Shown here piece by piece: positions 1 through 7,088 of a stretch of 9,521 bases of DNA. The notes under the pieces were generated by a model. It worked only from the letters and a program-made list of their open reading frames with translations. It was not told the origin of the DNA and made no database searches. Source of the stretch: a bacterium (GTDB lineage: Bacteria > T1Sed10-126). A program made the translations under genes and the position numbers. Each line of letters opens with the position of its first letter. The first letter of the stretch is position 1. The stretch is taken from the NCBI GenBank assembly GCA_003557545.1, contig PWOD01000057.1:1-9521 (forward strand), in the 5' to 3' direction.

Positions 1-129
1 CTTTACTTCAAGACGTGAACGAAGCTGAGCCGGAGTTAAAGACCAGGCCGGTTGGGGTTGAGAGAAAGAGCAGAGCCCCAGAAAAAGTAGTAGTGAAATC
101 AGTATGATAGTTCTGATGCTACTCTTCAC
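1..129 (-). CDS. N-terminal part of a secreted or membrane-anchored protein (cut by window edge)
   Basis: An open frame of 43 codons runs from a GTG at 129 off the left edge with no stop. The start overlaps the last 11 bases of ftsK. An AAGGAGG site at 139-145 ends 9 bases before this GTG, whereas an in-frame ATG at 138 directly abuts the site and is too close to be used. The peptide begins MKSSIR, then has a hydrophobic stretch of about 14 residues rich in I and L (about residues 7-20), then a polar Q/P-rich segment and LTPAQL. This is the layout of a Sec signal peptide. The LGLC at residues 17-20 resembles a lipobox, but Leu before Cys is atypical, so lipoprotein status is uncertain. The mature start would resemble that of LolA-type or other exported proteins, but too little is visible to name a family. 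I infer that it is translated by coupling to ftsK. Confidence 0.72.
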   Translation of the reverse strand, partial: MKSSIRTIILISLLLFLGLCSFSQPQPAWSLTPAQLRSRLEVK

Positions 130-2476
130 CAGCTTCATCCTCCTTATAATAGCTAGCTGCATCAACCAGTACACGACGGGCCCGACTGCCACGATGTGGT
201 CCAACTATTCCCTCTTCCTGCATCATATCAACCATACGAGCGGCCCTATTATAACCAACTCTAAACCGCCGTTGAATCATGGAGGCGGAGGCTTTTCCAC
301 TGGTAATAACCAATTTTTTAGCCTCCTCATAATATTCATCGTCAAAATCCTCATCAAGTTGACTAAGAGTATCGGAACCAAATATTGCCTCATCATCGAT
401 ATAACTGGGGCGGAGTTGATTTTTAACATATTTGATAATCTCTTTTGTTTCCCTATCATCCAGAAAAGATCCCTGGGCCCGGCGCGGATAAGGTGAGGCC
501 GAGGAAAGATAAAGTAGATCCCCATTCCCCAGCAAAGTCTCGGCCCCGTTCTGATCAATGACCCCCCGACTATCAGTTCCACTGGAGACCCGACAGGCAA
601 TTCGGGCAGGCATATTAGCTTTAATCAAGCCAGTTATTACATCGGTTGAGGGGCGCTGGGTTGCCAGGACCAGGTAAATCCCAACTGCTCTGGCCTTTTG
701 AGCTATCCGGGTTATCGAAAGCTCGCACTCTTTTTTGTTGGTAAACATCAGATCGGCCAGCTCATCGACAATGATCACCAGATAGGGCAATTTATCCTCA
801 GGATCAACCTGCTGATTGTAACTATTGATATCTCGACAACCGGCTTCTGACAGAGTCTGGTAACGTCGTTCCATATCATCCACAGCCCATTTCAGGGCCT
901 TGTTGGCATCATCAGGATCATCAATCACTTCAGTAATTAAATGGGGAAGCCCATCGTAAAGTTTTAGTTCTACCCGCTTGGGATCAATCATGATAAATTT
1001 CAGTTCATCCGGCGGCAATCTGTACAGCAGACTACAGATAATTGAATTAATACAGACACTCTTCCCGCTTCCGGTGGCTCCGGCCACAAGCACATGTGGC
1101 AGCTTACCAAGATCTACCACCAGGGGATCACCAAAAACATCAAGTCCAAAAGCAAGAGGTAGATTTTTTTCAGTATTTTTAAACTGAGGTGTATCAATTA
1201 CATCGCGAAGTTTAACCAGTGCCCTGTCAGGGTTGGGTACCTCGATTCCAACAGCAGATTTACCGGGTATCGGTGAAACGATACGAATCGACTGAACCGC
1301 CAGGTTAAGTTTAATATCATCCGAACTGTTTTGAAACTTACTCACCGAGACCCCGGGACCCGGTTCGACCTCATACATGGTCAGAACAGGACCGGCATTA
1401 GCTCCAACCACACTGGCCTCAAATCCAAACTCCTTAAAGGTATTCTCAAGTTTTGCCGCCACCTCGCGCTGAGTTTCCTCATCCGGGATCGCCGACTGGA
1501 CATTCCCTGGTGCCAGCAGTTTAAGTGGCGGGAACCGATAGTTGGATAGATCAGCATCGTCAACTCTGGGCCGGTCCCGATTGACTTCGACCGGTTGAGA
1601 ACCATCTGCCCCCTGCGGTTCGGTCTTCATATCCTGTTGTTTTGCCTCACCAAAAGTCAACTCTGGAAGTTGGTCTTGCTCAGCCTTCGGACCTTTTTTA
1701 GTTGATCTGTCAGTCGAACTGCCGGAACTATCGGCTCGATCATCTTCCACTGCAGATGCGACCTTTTTAGAAGGTTTGAATTCAGTCTTTTTAGGGGGCG
1801 AAGAAACAGCGGATTTTTTAGGTTTATCAGCAACCGGATCCGGTTCCTGAAAAAATAGGTTTTGAGCTGCTGCCGTGAGATATTTCAACAACTTTCCGAG
1901 ATAGCGACCGGTTAACAGAATAATCCCACCGATAGATATAACAACGTATTCAACCAGTTCATAGAGTTTACATAACAGGTTCCATAGCTGCTTAAAAAGA
2001 GAAATAATCGAAGAGGCTGTCTGCAAAGAAGCTCCAACAATAAGAAAAAAAACAAAGGCTAAAAATGTTCCCTGATGGCCCAGAAAAGGTTCAAAGATAT
2101 CGACCAAAAAATCCCCGAGGCTGCCGCCCCAGAGAATTTCATGCTCCCTCCAGAGACTAAAAATACCGGTGAGACTGAGCAATACAAAGATAGCACCTAC
2201 AACCGCACCAACGGTGGGAGTAACCGCCTGCTGGTTAATCAACTGGATTGAAAGGAAAGCCAGCAGGAAGATGATTATCCAACCGGTTAACCCGAGTAAC
2301 CAATCGAGCCAGTAGGCGACATGAGCCCCAACAGTTCCACCCCAATTAGTGATCTCAGTACTTGAGCCAGCCGGAACTTCAGAGGGAGAATAAGAATAGA
2401 GCGAGATTAATAAAAAAATCGCTAAAAATATTCCAAAAACACCGAGAATTTCCAGACCGCGTTTCTTTTTATCCAT
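119..2476 (-). CDS. ftsK: DNA translocase FtsK/SpoIIIE
   Basis: A 785-residue, full-length FtsK/SpoIIIE-type ATPase that pumps double-stranded DNA through the division septum and assists chromosome segregation (family knowledge). Visible architecture: a basic MDKKKR start; hydrophobic segments at about 9-28, 57-80, 88-107 and 136-152, with a possible fifth at 175-192, forming the septal membrane anchor; a short hydrophilic K/S/D/E-rich linker at about 210-310; then the motor. The motor has Walker A GATGSGKS at 466-473, Walker B LVIIVDELADLM at 566-577, an ATQRPS sensor at 605-610 and the DSRGVIDQNGAETLLG region at about 635-650. The winged-helix gamma domain, which reads orienting DNA sites, is at about 703-771 and includes YNRAARMVD. 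The ATG at 2476 is preceded by a weak GGTGA 4 bases away, and an in-frame stop upstream excludes a longer form. It lies behind the pnp terminators, so its own promoter is expected, although none is obvious. Whether it acts in vegetative division or sporulation cannot be told here. Confidence 0.96.
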   Translation of the reverse strand: MDKKKRGLEILGVFGIFLAIFLLISLYSYSPSEVPAGSSTEITNWGGTVGAHVAYWLDWLLGLTGWIIIFLLAFLSIQLINQQAVTPTVGAVVGAIFVLLSLTGIFSLWREHEILWGGSLGDFLVDIFEPFLGHQGTFLAFVFFLIVGASLQTASSIISLFKQLWNLLCKLYELVEYVVISIGGIILLTGRYLGKLLKYLTAAAQNLFFQEPDPVADKPKKSAVSSPPKKTEFKPSKKVASAVEDDRADSSGSSTDRSTKKGPKAEQDQLPELTFGEAKQQDMKTEPQGADGSQPVEVNRDRPRVDDADLSNYRFPPLKLLAPGNVQSAIPDEETQREVAAKLENTFKEFGFEASVVGANAGPVLTMYEVEPGPGVSVSKFQNSSDDIKLNLAVQSIRIVSPIPGKSAVGIEVPNPDRALVKLRDVIDTPQFKNTEKNLPLAFGLDVFGDPLVVDLGKLPHVLVAGATGSGKSVCINSIICSLLYRLPPDELKFIMIDPKRVELKLYDGLPHLITEVIDDPDDANKALKWAVDDMERRYQTLSEAGCRDINSYNQQVDPEDKLPYLVIIVDELADLMFTNKKECELSITRIAQKARAVGIYLVLATQRPSTDVITGLIKANMPARIACRVSSGTDSRGVIDQNGAETLLGNGDLLYLSSASPYPRRAQGSFLDDRETKEIIKYVKNQLRPSYIDDEAIFGSDTLSQLDEDFDDEYYEEAKKLVITSGKASASMIQRRFRVGYNRAARMVDMMQEEGIVGPHRGSRARRVLVDAASYYKEDEAGEE
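139..145 (-). promoter_or_regulatory. Ribosome-binding site AAGGAGG for the left-edge gene, inside ftsK
   Basis: A perfect AAGGAGG on the minus strand lies within the last codons of ftsK, 9 bases ahead of the GTG at 129. It supports a real gene overlapping the ftsK stop, and it selects GTG over the ATG at 138, which has no spacing at all. Confidence 0.7.
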
Positions 2477-2577
2477 GATATCACCGGTTATCCGGTATTC
2501 ACTCCCGGCCGAAAAAATTAGTGCTCACCCAGCAGGTATCCGCAGTCCGGGCCAAAGACCGGCAGAATTAAATGACA

Positions 2578-2606
2578 GCGGGATGGCCACTTTAAAGCCA
2601 TCCCGC
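2578..2606 (-). terminator. Perfect 10-bp hairpin after pnp, probable second terminator
   Basis: GCGGGATGGC at 2578-2587 pairs perfectly with GCCATCCCGC at 2597-2606 around a 9-base loop. On the minus strand the hairpin is followed by TGTCATTTAATT, which is T-rich but not a clean T run. On the plus strand no T tract follows, so it most likely acts on minus-strand transcripts. It may serve as a backup terminator or as a 3' end stabilising structure. Confidence 0.65.
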
Positions 2607-2620
2607 CCGTCAAATATGGC

Positions 2621-2650
2621 AAATTTAAAAACGACCGAAGAGTTCTCCGG
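2621..2650 (-). terminator. Rho-independent terminator of pnp
   Basis: On the minus strand CCGGAG (2650-2645), loop AACT and CTTCGG (2640-2635) form a 6-bp stem with one G-U pair. It is followed after three bases by TTTTT (2631-2627) and then AAATTT. It begins about 34 bases after the pnp stop. Stem plus T run is the form of an intrinsic terminator, although the stem is short. Confidence 0.6.
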
Positions 2651-2684
2651 CAGCTTAAATTCATATCAGAAAAAGTAACTAAGT

Positions 2685-4796
2685 TTAATTTTCCTGATTT
2701 AACTGTTTATCCGCTTCTACCTTGCTCAGTTCTATGCCTTTTTCAGAAATACCCATGCATTTGACCTTAATAACGTCGCCAACCTCAACTATATCTGTGG
2801 TTTTCTTGACGTGATAGTCAGCCAACTCAGAGATATGAACCAATCCATCCTGTCCGGGCAAAATCTCCACAAAAGCGCCAAAATCAGTTGTCGAAACAAC
2901 TGTACCTTCATAAATTTCACCCGGTTTAGCCTCTTTAGTGCAGTTTTCAACCATTTCAAGAGCGCGGTCTCCCGACTCACCATCGGTCGCACCGATATAG
3001 ACTGTACCATCATCTTCCACATCGATAGTAGCGCCGGTTTCATCGATAATTTTTCGAATATTCTTACCGCCGGGACCGATCAGGTCACGAATCTTATCAT
3101 TAGATATTTCCAGAGTGTAAAGTCGCGGAGCATATTCAGAAATAGTTGAACGGGGTTGATCAAGACAGCTGTTCATGATCTCGAGGATCTCCATCCGTGC
3201 TTTATTACCCTGTTCAAGAGCGGCCTCCATAATCTGGCGGTCAACGCCTTTAACCTTAATATCCATCTGCAATGAGGTAATTCCATCTTTGGTTCCTGCT
3301 ATTTTGAAATCCATATCCCCCAGATGATCTTCATCCCCCAGGATATCGGTGAGAATCGCATGTTGATCGCCCTCAATTATCAGTCCCATGGCAATTCCCG
3401 ATACATGTTTAGGAAGTGGAACTCCGGCATCCATCAGAGCCAGTGAAGCCGAACAAACTGTGGCCATGGAGCTAGACCCATTAGACTCCAGAATTTCAGA
3501 GACAACACGGGTCGAATAGGGCCAATCCTCTTTTTCAGGAAACAGCGGTTCAATGGCGCTTTCAGCCATCAATCCATGACCGATCTCCCGACGTTTAGGA
3601 CCGGTAATTCTCCTGACCTCTCCAACGCTAAAGGGAGGAAAGTTATAGTGCAACATAAAGCGTTTTTCTGTCTCATCAAACAGACTGTCAATTCGCTGAG
3701 TCTCACGTGGAGTTCCAAGGGTTACAGAAGCGAGACTCTGGGTCTCACCCCGGGTGAAAAGACTGGATCCGTGGGGCCGGGGAAGTCTGCCAACCTCGGC
3801 TGAAATATGCCGAACTTCATCCAGAGCCCGACCATCAATCCGGCGTTGTTCATTGATAACTGCCTGACGGACGACTTCAGCTTCGAGCTCAGAGACAGCG
3901 CGGGAAAATGAACGCTGCAGTTTGTCTTTTTCAACCTCATCCTCAAGCTCATCAAGCTGCCCGAGGTACTTTTCTTCGAGATTTTTCTGAACTGCCGACT
4001 TGGCCTCATTACGCTCATGCTTAGTGGGCAAAAAAACAGCCGATTCCATCTGTTCCCGAGCAGCAGTTTTAATCTGCTCAATCAACTGCTCATCATATTC
4101 GGGAGCTTCAAACCCTGACTGAGGCTTCTGACACTGAGCAACAAGCTGTTTTTCCAGCTGAATAATCTTCTTGATCTCCTCATGGGCCCGATCCAGAGCA
4201 TTCAGAATAATCTCTTCACTAACCTCAGTTGCGCTGGCTTCAACCATTGTAATGGCTTCTTCAGTTCCGGCAACCACCAGGTCAAGCAACGAATTTTCAA
4301 GCATTTCTTTGGAAGGATTAACGATCAGCTGTCCATCATTATAGCCCAGTCTAACCGCACCCAGAGGCTCATTAAATGGGGTATCAGCAATCATCAGGGC
4401 AATTGAAGCACCGACAATCGAGAGGACATTAGGCATATTCTTTTCCTCAGCGCTAAGAACAGTGGAAACCACCTGAACCTCATTTTTATAACCGTCCGGA
4501 AAGATCGGCCGGATAGCCCTGTCGGTCAGACGGGCCGAAACTATTTCGTGGCTGCTGGGACGACCCTCCCGTTTAAAGAAACCGCCAGGGATTTTTCCCG
4601 CTGCATAAGTCATTTCTCGATATTCAACTGTTAATGGGAAAAATGGAAGATTTTTCGGATCGGACACCCCTGCCGTGGTTAAAACAACTGTGTCACCATA
4701 TTGTATTTCAACTGCCCCCTGGGCCTGCCGTGCTATTTTTCCGGTGCTAAATGTTAAATCACGTCCACCAATTTCTATTGAACCAGTAAACTCCAT
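2685..4796 (-). CDS. pnp: Polyribonucleotide nucleotidyltransferase (PNPase)
   Basis: PNPase degrades RNA from the 3' end by phosphorolysis, releasing nucleoside diphosphates, and can run in reverse to add tails. It is a trimer and a core part of bacterial RNA decay. Using the ATG at 4796 gives 703 residues, the usual family length. The frame is open back to an ATG at 4844, but the AGGAGG at 4809-4814 lies inside that extension, and the conserved start MEFTGSIEIGGR fits 4796. Order of domains: first RNase PH-like core with FFKREGRPSSHE (about 74-84); helical linker (about 215-305); second RNase PH core with ESNGSSSMATVC (about 437-448) and LGDEDHLGDMDFK, giving catalytic D490, D496 and K498; KH domain with GPGGKN (574-579); S1 domain (about 626-692). 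All catalytic and RNA-binding motifs look intact. It follows rpsO after a 148-base leader and ends before tandem terminators. Confidence 0.98.
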   Translation of the reverse strand: MEFTGSIEIGGRDLTFSTGKIARQAQGAVEIQYGDTVVLTTAGVSDPKNLPFFPLTVEYREMTYAAGKIPGGFFKREGRPSSHEIVSARLTDRAIRPIFPDGYKNEVQVVSTVLSAEEKNMPNVLSIVGASIALMIADTPFNEPLGAVRLGYNDGQLIVNPSKEMLENSLLDLVVAGTEEAITMVEASATEVSEEIILNALDRAHEEIKKIIQLEKQLVAQCQKPQSGFEAPEYDEQLIEQIKTAAREQMESAVFLPTKHERNEAKSAVQKNLEEKYLGQLDELEDEVEKDKLQRSFSRAVSELEAEVVRQAVINEQRRIDGRALDEVRHISAEVGRLPRPHGSSLFTRGETQSLASVTLGTPRETQRIDSLFDETEKRFMLHYNFPPFSVGEVRRITGPKRREIGHGLMAESAIEPLFPEKEDWPYSTRVVSEILESNGSSSMATVCSASLALMDAGVPLPKHVSGIAMGLIIEGDQHAILTDILGDEDHLGDMDFKIAGTKDGITSLQMDIKVKGVDRQIMEAALEQGNKARMEILEIMNSCLDQPRSTISEYAPRLYTLEISNDKIRDLIGPGGKNIRKIIDETGATIDVEDDGTVYIGATDGESGDRALEMVENCTKEAKPGEIYEGTVVSTTDFGAFVEILPGQDGLVHISELADYHVKKTTDIVEVGDVIKVKCMGISEKGIELSKVEADKQLNQEN

Positions 4797-4944
4797 ACTG
4801 TTAATTAACCTCCTAAAAGTTAACGATAAAATCAAAGCTGACAATCTTCACTCTTAAAGCAACCATCAACAACTCTAAATTTCAATTAAATTAAACCTAC
4901 AACCTACTATTCAGCTGACAAACAAAGATCACCCTGCTCAATAA
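4797..4944 (-). other. rpsO-pnp intergenic leader, AT-rich
   Basis: These 148 bases separate rpsO from pnp. I see no clear intrinsic terminator and no strong sigma-70 type promoter, so read-through from rpsO into pnp is likely. The segment contains a 9-base direct repeat, AGCTGACAA on the plus strand, at 4836-4844 and 4913-4921, and a short tandem AACCTAC repeat near 4895-4908. In other bacteria the pnp leader is a site of RNase III cleavage and autoregulation. No long stable stem of that kind is visible here, so this role is only a possibility. Confidence 0.45.
4809..4814 (-). promoter_or_regulatory. pnp ribosome-binding site AGGAGG, defines start at 4796
   Basis: AGGAGG on the minus strand sits 12 bases before the ATG at 4796. 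This is a rather long spacing, but it is the only strong site nearby. It is flanked by a 5-bp inverted repeat (TTAAC at 4805-4809 and GTTAA at 4819-4823), so the site lies largely in the loop of a weak AT-rich hairpin. Its position inside the longer open frame argues against the start at 4844. Confidence 0.7.
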
Positions 4945-5208
4945 TTAAAGACCAAGCTCTTCAGTAATCTTTTCGTACCGTTCATAATGGTTATTCATCA
5001 GATAACGGAGATTTTTTTTACGACGTTGAACCATACGGATCAAACCGCGGCGAGTCGAAAAATCCTTCGGATGCTGTTTCATATGTTCAGTCAGTTCGAG
5101 TATTCTCTGGGTCAACAGAGCAATTTGAACCTCAGGTGATCCGGTATCCTTATCATTAATCTGAAACTCCTCAACCAGTTCAGCTCGTTGCTGCTTTAAA
5201 TCACTCAT
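4945..5208 (-). CDS. rpsO: 30S ribosomal protein S15
   Basis: S15 is a primary binder of 16S rRNA in the central domain of the small subunit and contributes to a bridge with the large subunit. The protein is 87 residues from the ATG at 5208, matching the family length of about 88-89. It shows the hallmark DTGSPEVQ at about residues 21-28, the loop segment HPKDFSTRRGL and the basic stretch QRRKKNLRYL. The open frame extends to 5241, but AAGGAGG at 5215-5221 lies within that extension. The ATG at 5208 is 6 bases from the site and the adjacent ATG at 5211 only 3, so 5208 is preferred. The C-terminus ends in EELGL without the usual extra basic residue, and a His stands in the region that is often Asp before the conserved RY. 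The start overlaps the ribF stop by 8 bases, implying translational coupling. The rpsO-pnp order is conserved across bacteria. Confidence 0.97.
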   Translation of the reverse strand: MSDLKQQRAELVEEFQINDKDTGSPEVQIALLTQRILELTEHMKQHPKDFSTRRGLIRMVQRRKKNLRYLMNNHYERYEKITEELGL

Positions 5209-6181
5209 CATACTCCTCCTTGTTAAAAATTTTCTGTTCATATAAGGGCCGTGGCCTGTTCAACCCGGAAAACCGGGTCCGAGCCATGGCAACATCTTGT
5301 GAAATCTTATCGATCAGCTCAGTTTTCGAATCAAACTTCATCTCAGCCCGGAGAAACTTCTCAAAATAAATATGAGTTGACTCCCCCACAACAAAATCCG
5401 GCCGGTTATCGAGCGAGTGAACCTCTAAATAGGGTTCTGTTTGTAAACCGAAAGTTGGTGCAACTCCAAAATTGGCCACAGCGGGAATTCTTTCCTCCGT
5501 TCCCAGCCAGACCAGGTAGACCCCATACAGGGGTTTAAGAGTATTTCTCAGGGTGAAATTAAGCGTTGGAAAACCCAGCTGACGACCGATTCCCCGACCT
5601 GTTTTAATCGATTCAAAAACAGTATAGGGCCGTTCCAGCAGCTGTGCCGCCTGTTCAACTTCACCCTGTTTTATCAGTTTGCGCACTCTTGAGCTACTGA
5701 CCGGTTCACCAAGTTTTTCTACCGGAGAACAGACCTCCAGTTCAAATCCTGCTTCGCTGGCCAGTCTCTGCAGCTTCTCAATATTACCGCACCCACCATG
5801 ACCAAACTTAAAATCATAGCCTACGGAAAGTCCCCTCACATTAAGACGACGCACGAGCACCTTCCAGATAAACTCTTTAGGTGTGAGTCGGGCAAGTTCA
5901 GCCGAAAACTTCAGAAGCAAGCATTTCTCAAAACCTAAGCCCTCTATGATACGTAATTTATCCTGTTTAGTCAACAAACGCCTTGCGGCAGGATCGCGGT
6001 CATGTAAAAAACTATCCGGTTCAGGATCAAAGGTAAAGACTACCGGAGAGGCTGAGTTTTGAGCAGCCAGTTCGATCGCATTTTTCAAGACCGCTATATG
6101 ACCCGGATGCAATCCATCAAAGTTTCCAAGAGCCAGTACTGAAGGGGCAAAATTTTCAGGGATTTGACGGATAATTTTCAT
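5201..6181 (-). CDS. ribF: Bifunctional riboflavin kinase / FMN adenylyltransferase (FAD synthetase)
   Basis: RibF phosphorylates riboflavin to FMN and adenylates FMN to FAD in the cytoplasm. The protein is 326 residues, slightly longer than the usual 305-315 because of a C-terminal tail after about residue 305. The N-terminal nucleotidyltransferase domain has GNFDGLHPGH (19-28, the HxGH nucleotide-binding signature), TFDPEP (50-55), GYDFKFG (121-127) and SSSRVRKLI (162-170). The segment after GYDFKFG reads HGGCGN where many homologues have a more basic R.GD-like sequence. The C-terminal kinase domain has GRGIGRQLGFPTLNF (195-209), PLYGVY (217-222), APTFG (241-245) and LEVH (252-255), whose glutamate is the likely catalytic base. 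The ATG at 6181 follows the truB stop after one base, with a modest GGTGA at 6191-6195 inside truB. Its place between truB and rpsO is typical of Firmicutes. Confidence 0.96.
   Translation of the reverse strand: MKIIRQIPENFAPSVLALGNFDGLHPGHIAVLKNAIELAAQNSASPVVFTFDPEPDSFLHDRDPAARRLLTKQDKLRIIEGLGFEKCLLLKFSAELARLTPKEFIWKVLVRRLNVRGLSVGYDFKFGHGGCGNIEKLQRLASEAGFELEVCSPVEKLGEPVSSSRVRKLIKQGEVEQAAQLLERPYTVFESIKTGRGIGRQLGFPTLNFTLRNTLKPLYGVYLVWLGTEERIPAVANFGVAPTFGLQTEPYLEVHSLDNRPDFVVGESTHIYFEKFLRAEMKFDSKTELIDKISQDVAMARTRFSGLNRPRPLYEQKIFNKEEYDE
5215..5221 (-). promoter_or_regulatory. rpsO ribosome-binding site AAGGAGG inside ribF 3' end
   Basis: A perfect AAGGAGG is encoded within the last codons of ribF (NKEEYDE). 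The ATG at 5208 is 6 bases downstream and the ATG at 5211 is 3 bases downstream. The site rejects the longer 98-codon frame beginning at 5241. Confidence 0.85.
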
Positions 6182-6182
6182 C

Positions 6183-7088
6183 TTAAACTGTCACCATGAT
6201 CTTTTCTGGCTGCCACAGATCCCGCCCATCCCGGCTAACCGCCCGGGCTACTCCCACCAGTCTATTTCGATCATCAACCACTGCCACAGACGTCCCGTCG
6301 GGATGATCAAAAGTTCGAGCTATCGCTGTACCATGTGAAATCAACCGTAACTGCTGATCTGTAACTCGCAGTTCAGCCAGATGACCAATCGCCCTGAGAG
6401 GCGAACTTAACTGCTTCCGGCTGAGTTTTAGCTGACTGCCATATTGTACCGCGTCACTACGAGTAAAAGGACCATATTTCTCACGAATTAACTCGGTAAC
6501 AACGGCTCCCCCGAGAGCAAACTGTTCAGCCAGATCGCGGGCAAAAGATCGTACATAAAAACCCTTACCACAGTGTATTTCAACCTCTATTCGGGGGAAA
6601 CTGCTGGCAAGCAATATAACCTTTTCAACCCGAACCGGGCGGGATTCAAGAACCACTTTTTCCCCCCGTCTTACCCGATCAGAAACTCTCTCACCCCTAA
6701 GCTTTACCGCCGAATATATCGGTGGTTTCTGATCGATCACACCCCGCTGGTCAGTTAACCATTCTTGTAAATCTTTGATGGGCGGAGCCACACCCGGATC
6801 AACCGTTTCAACAGTCCCGTCCAGATCGAAAGTTGGCGAGGTTTGATCAAATCTTATAGAGGTCCGATAAATCTTGGGCTGATGGTGAAAATAACGGACC
6901 AGTCCGGTTGCCTTACCAAGAAATATCGGAAGAACTCCCCGGGCCAAACGATCCAGGGTTCCACCATGACCCACCTTGCAATCGGGAAACTGTTGTTGAA
7001 CCCAATCAACCAGTTGGCGGCTGGTCATCCCGGACGGTTTATCAACCGGTAAGACTGCTGCCTCCACAGCTGTCCGGTCAGCCTGCAC
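6183..7088 (-). CDS. truB: tRNA pseudouridine-55 synthase TruB
   Basis: TruB isomerises U55 in the T-arm of tRNAs. From the GTG at 7088 the protein has 301 residues, a normal length. Catalytic motif GHGGTLD lies at 40-46, with D46 as the nucleophile; RLARGVLP follows, where many homologues have PLATGVLP. Other motifs are the KIYR tyrosine at 74, PPIYSAVK at about 122-129 and GKGFYVRSFA at about 174-183. A C-terminal PUA-like domain spans about 228-298. In the segment usually GxRxYExAR the tyrosine is replaced by serine (S136), a mild divergence. Start choice: the frame is open to 7190, deep inside nrnA. GAGGT at 7097-7101 sits 8 bases before the GTG at 7088, while the ATG at 7103 lacks a ribosome-binding site, so 7088 is preferred with moderate certainty. 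The start overlaps nrnA by 11 bases, and the stop lies one base before ribF. Confidence 0.94.
   Translation of the reverse strand: MQADRTAVEAAVLPVDKPSGMTSRQLVDWVQQQFPDCKVGHGGTLDRLARGVLPIFLGKATGLVRYFHHQPKIYRTSIRFDQTSPTFDLDGTVETVDPGVAPPIKDLQEWLTDQRGVIDQKPPIYSAVKLRGERVSDRVRRGEKVVLESRPVRVEKVILLASSFPRIEVEIHCGKGFYVRSFARDLAEQFALGGAVVTELIREKYGPFTRSDAVQYGSQLKLSRKQLSSPLRAIGHLAELRVTDQQLRLISHGTAIARTFDHPDGTSVAVVDDRNRLVGVARAVSRDGRDLWQPEKIMVTV

Larger units (their letters stand above)
2477..2684. other. Intergenic region between pnp and ftsK
   Basis: This 208-base gap is the largest in the window. It contains two hairpins consistent with termination of pnp transcription, described separately. The stretch closer to ftsK (2477-2577) has no convincing minus-strand -35/-10 pair and no open frame that looks like a gene. 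It is rich in CCGG-type motifs, for example two ACCGG units just before the ftsK start. The ftsK promoter probably lies here or in the hairpin region but cannot be assigned by eye. Confidence 0.6.

Noticed and set aside
104-496. Plus-strand open frame of 130 codons opposite the ftsK 3' end
   Set aside because: It lies entirely antisense to the conserved FtsK gamma domain and the left-edge gene, has no family resemblance and is a shadow frame.
2475-2678. Plus-strand open frame of 67 codons across the pnp-ftsK gap
   Set aside because: It runs through both hairpins, has no good ribosome-binding site and no recognisable protein features.
4797-4844. N-terminal extension of PNPase to the ATG at 4844
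   Set aside because: The extension contains the AGGAGG site and precedes the conserved PNPase N-terminus, so it is most likely untranslated leader.
4797-4944. Internal sigma-70 promoter for pnp (for example TTGTCA near 4840 with TAACTT)
   Set aside because: The -10 matches only about half of the consensus; in AT-rich sequence this is expected by chance.
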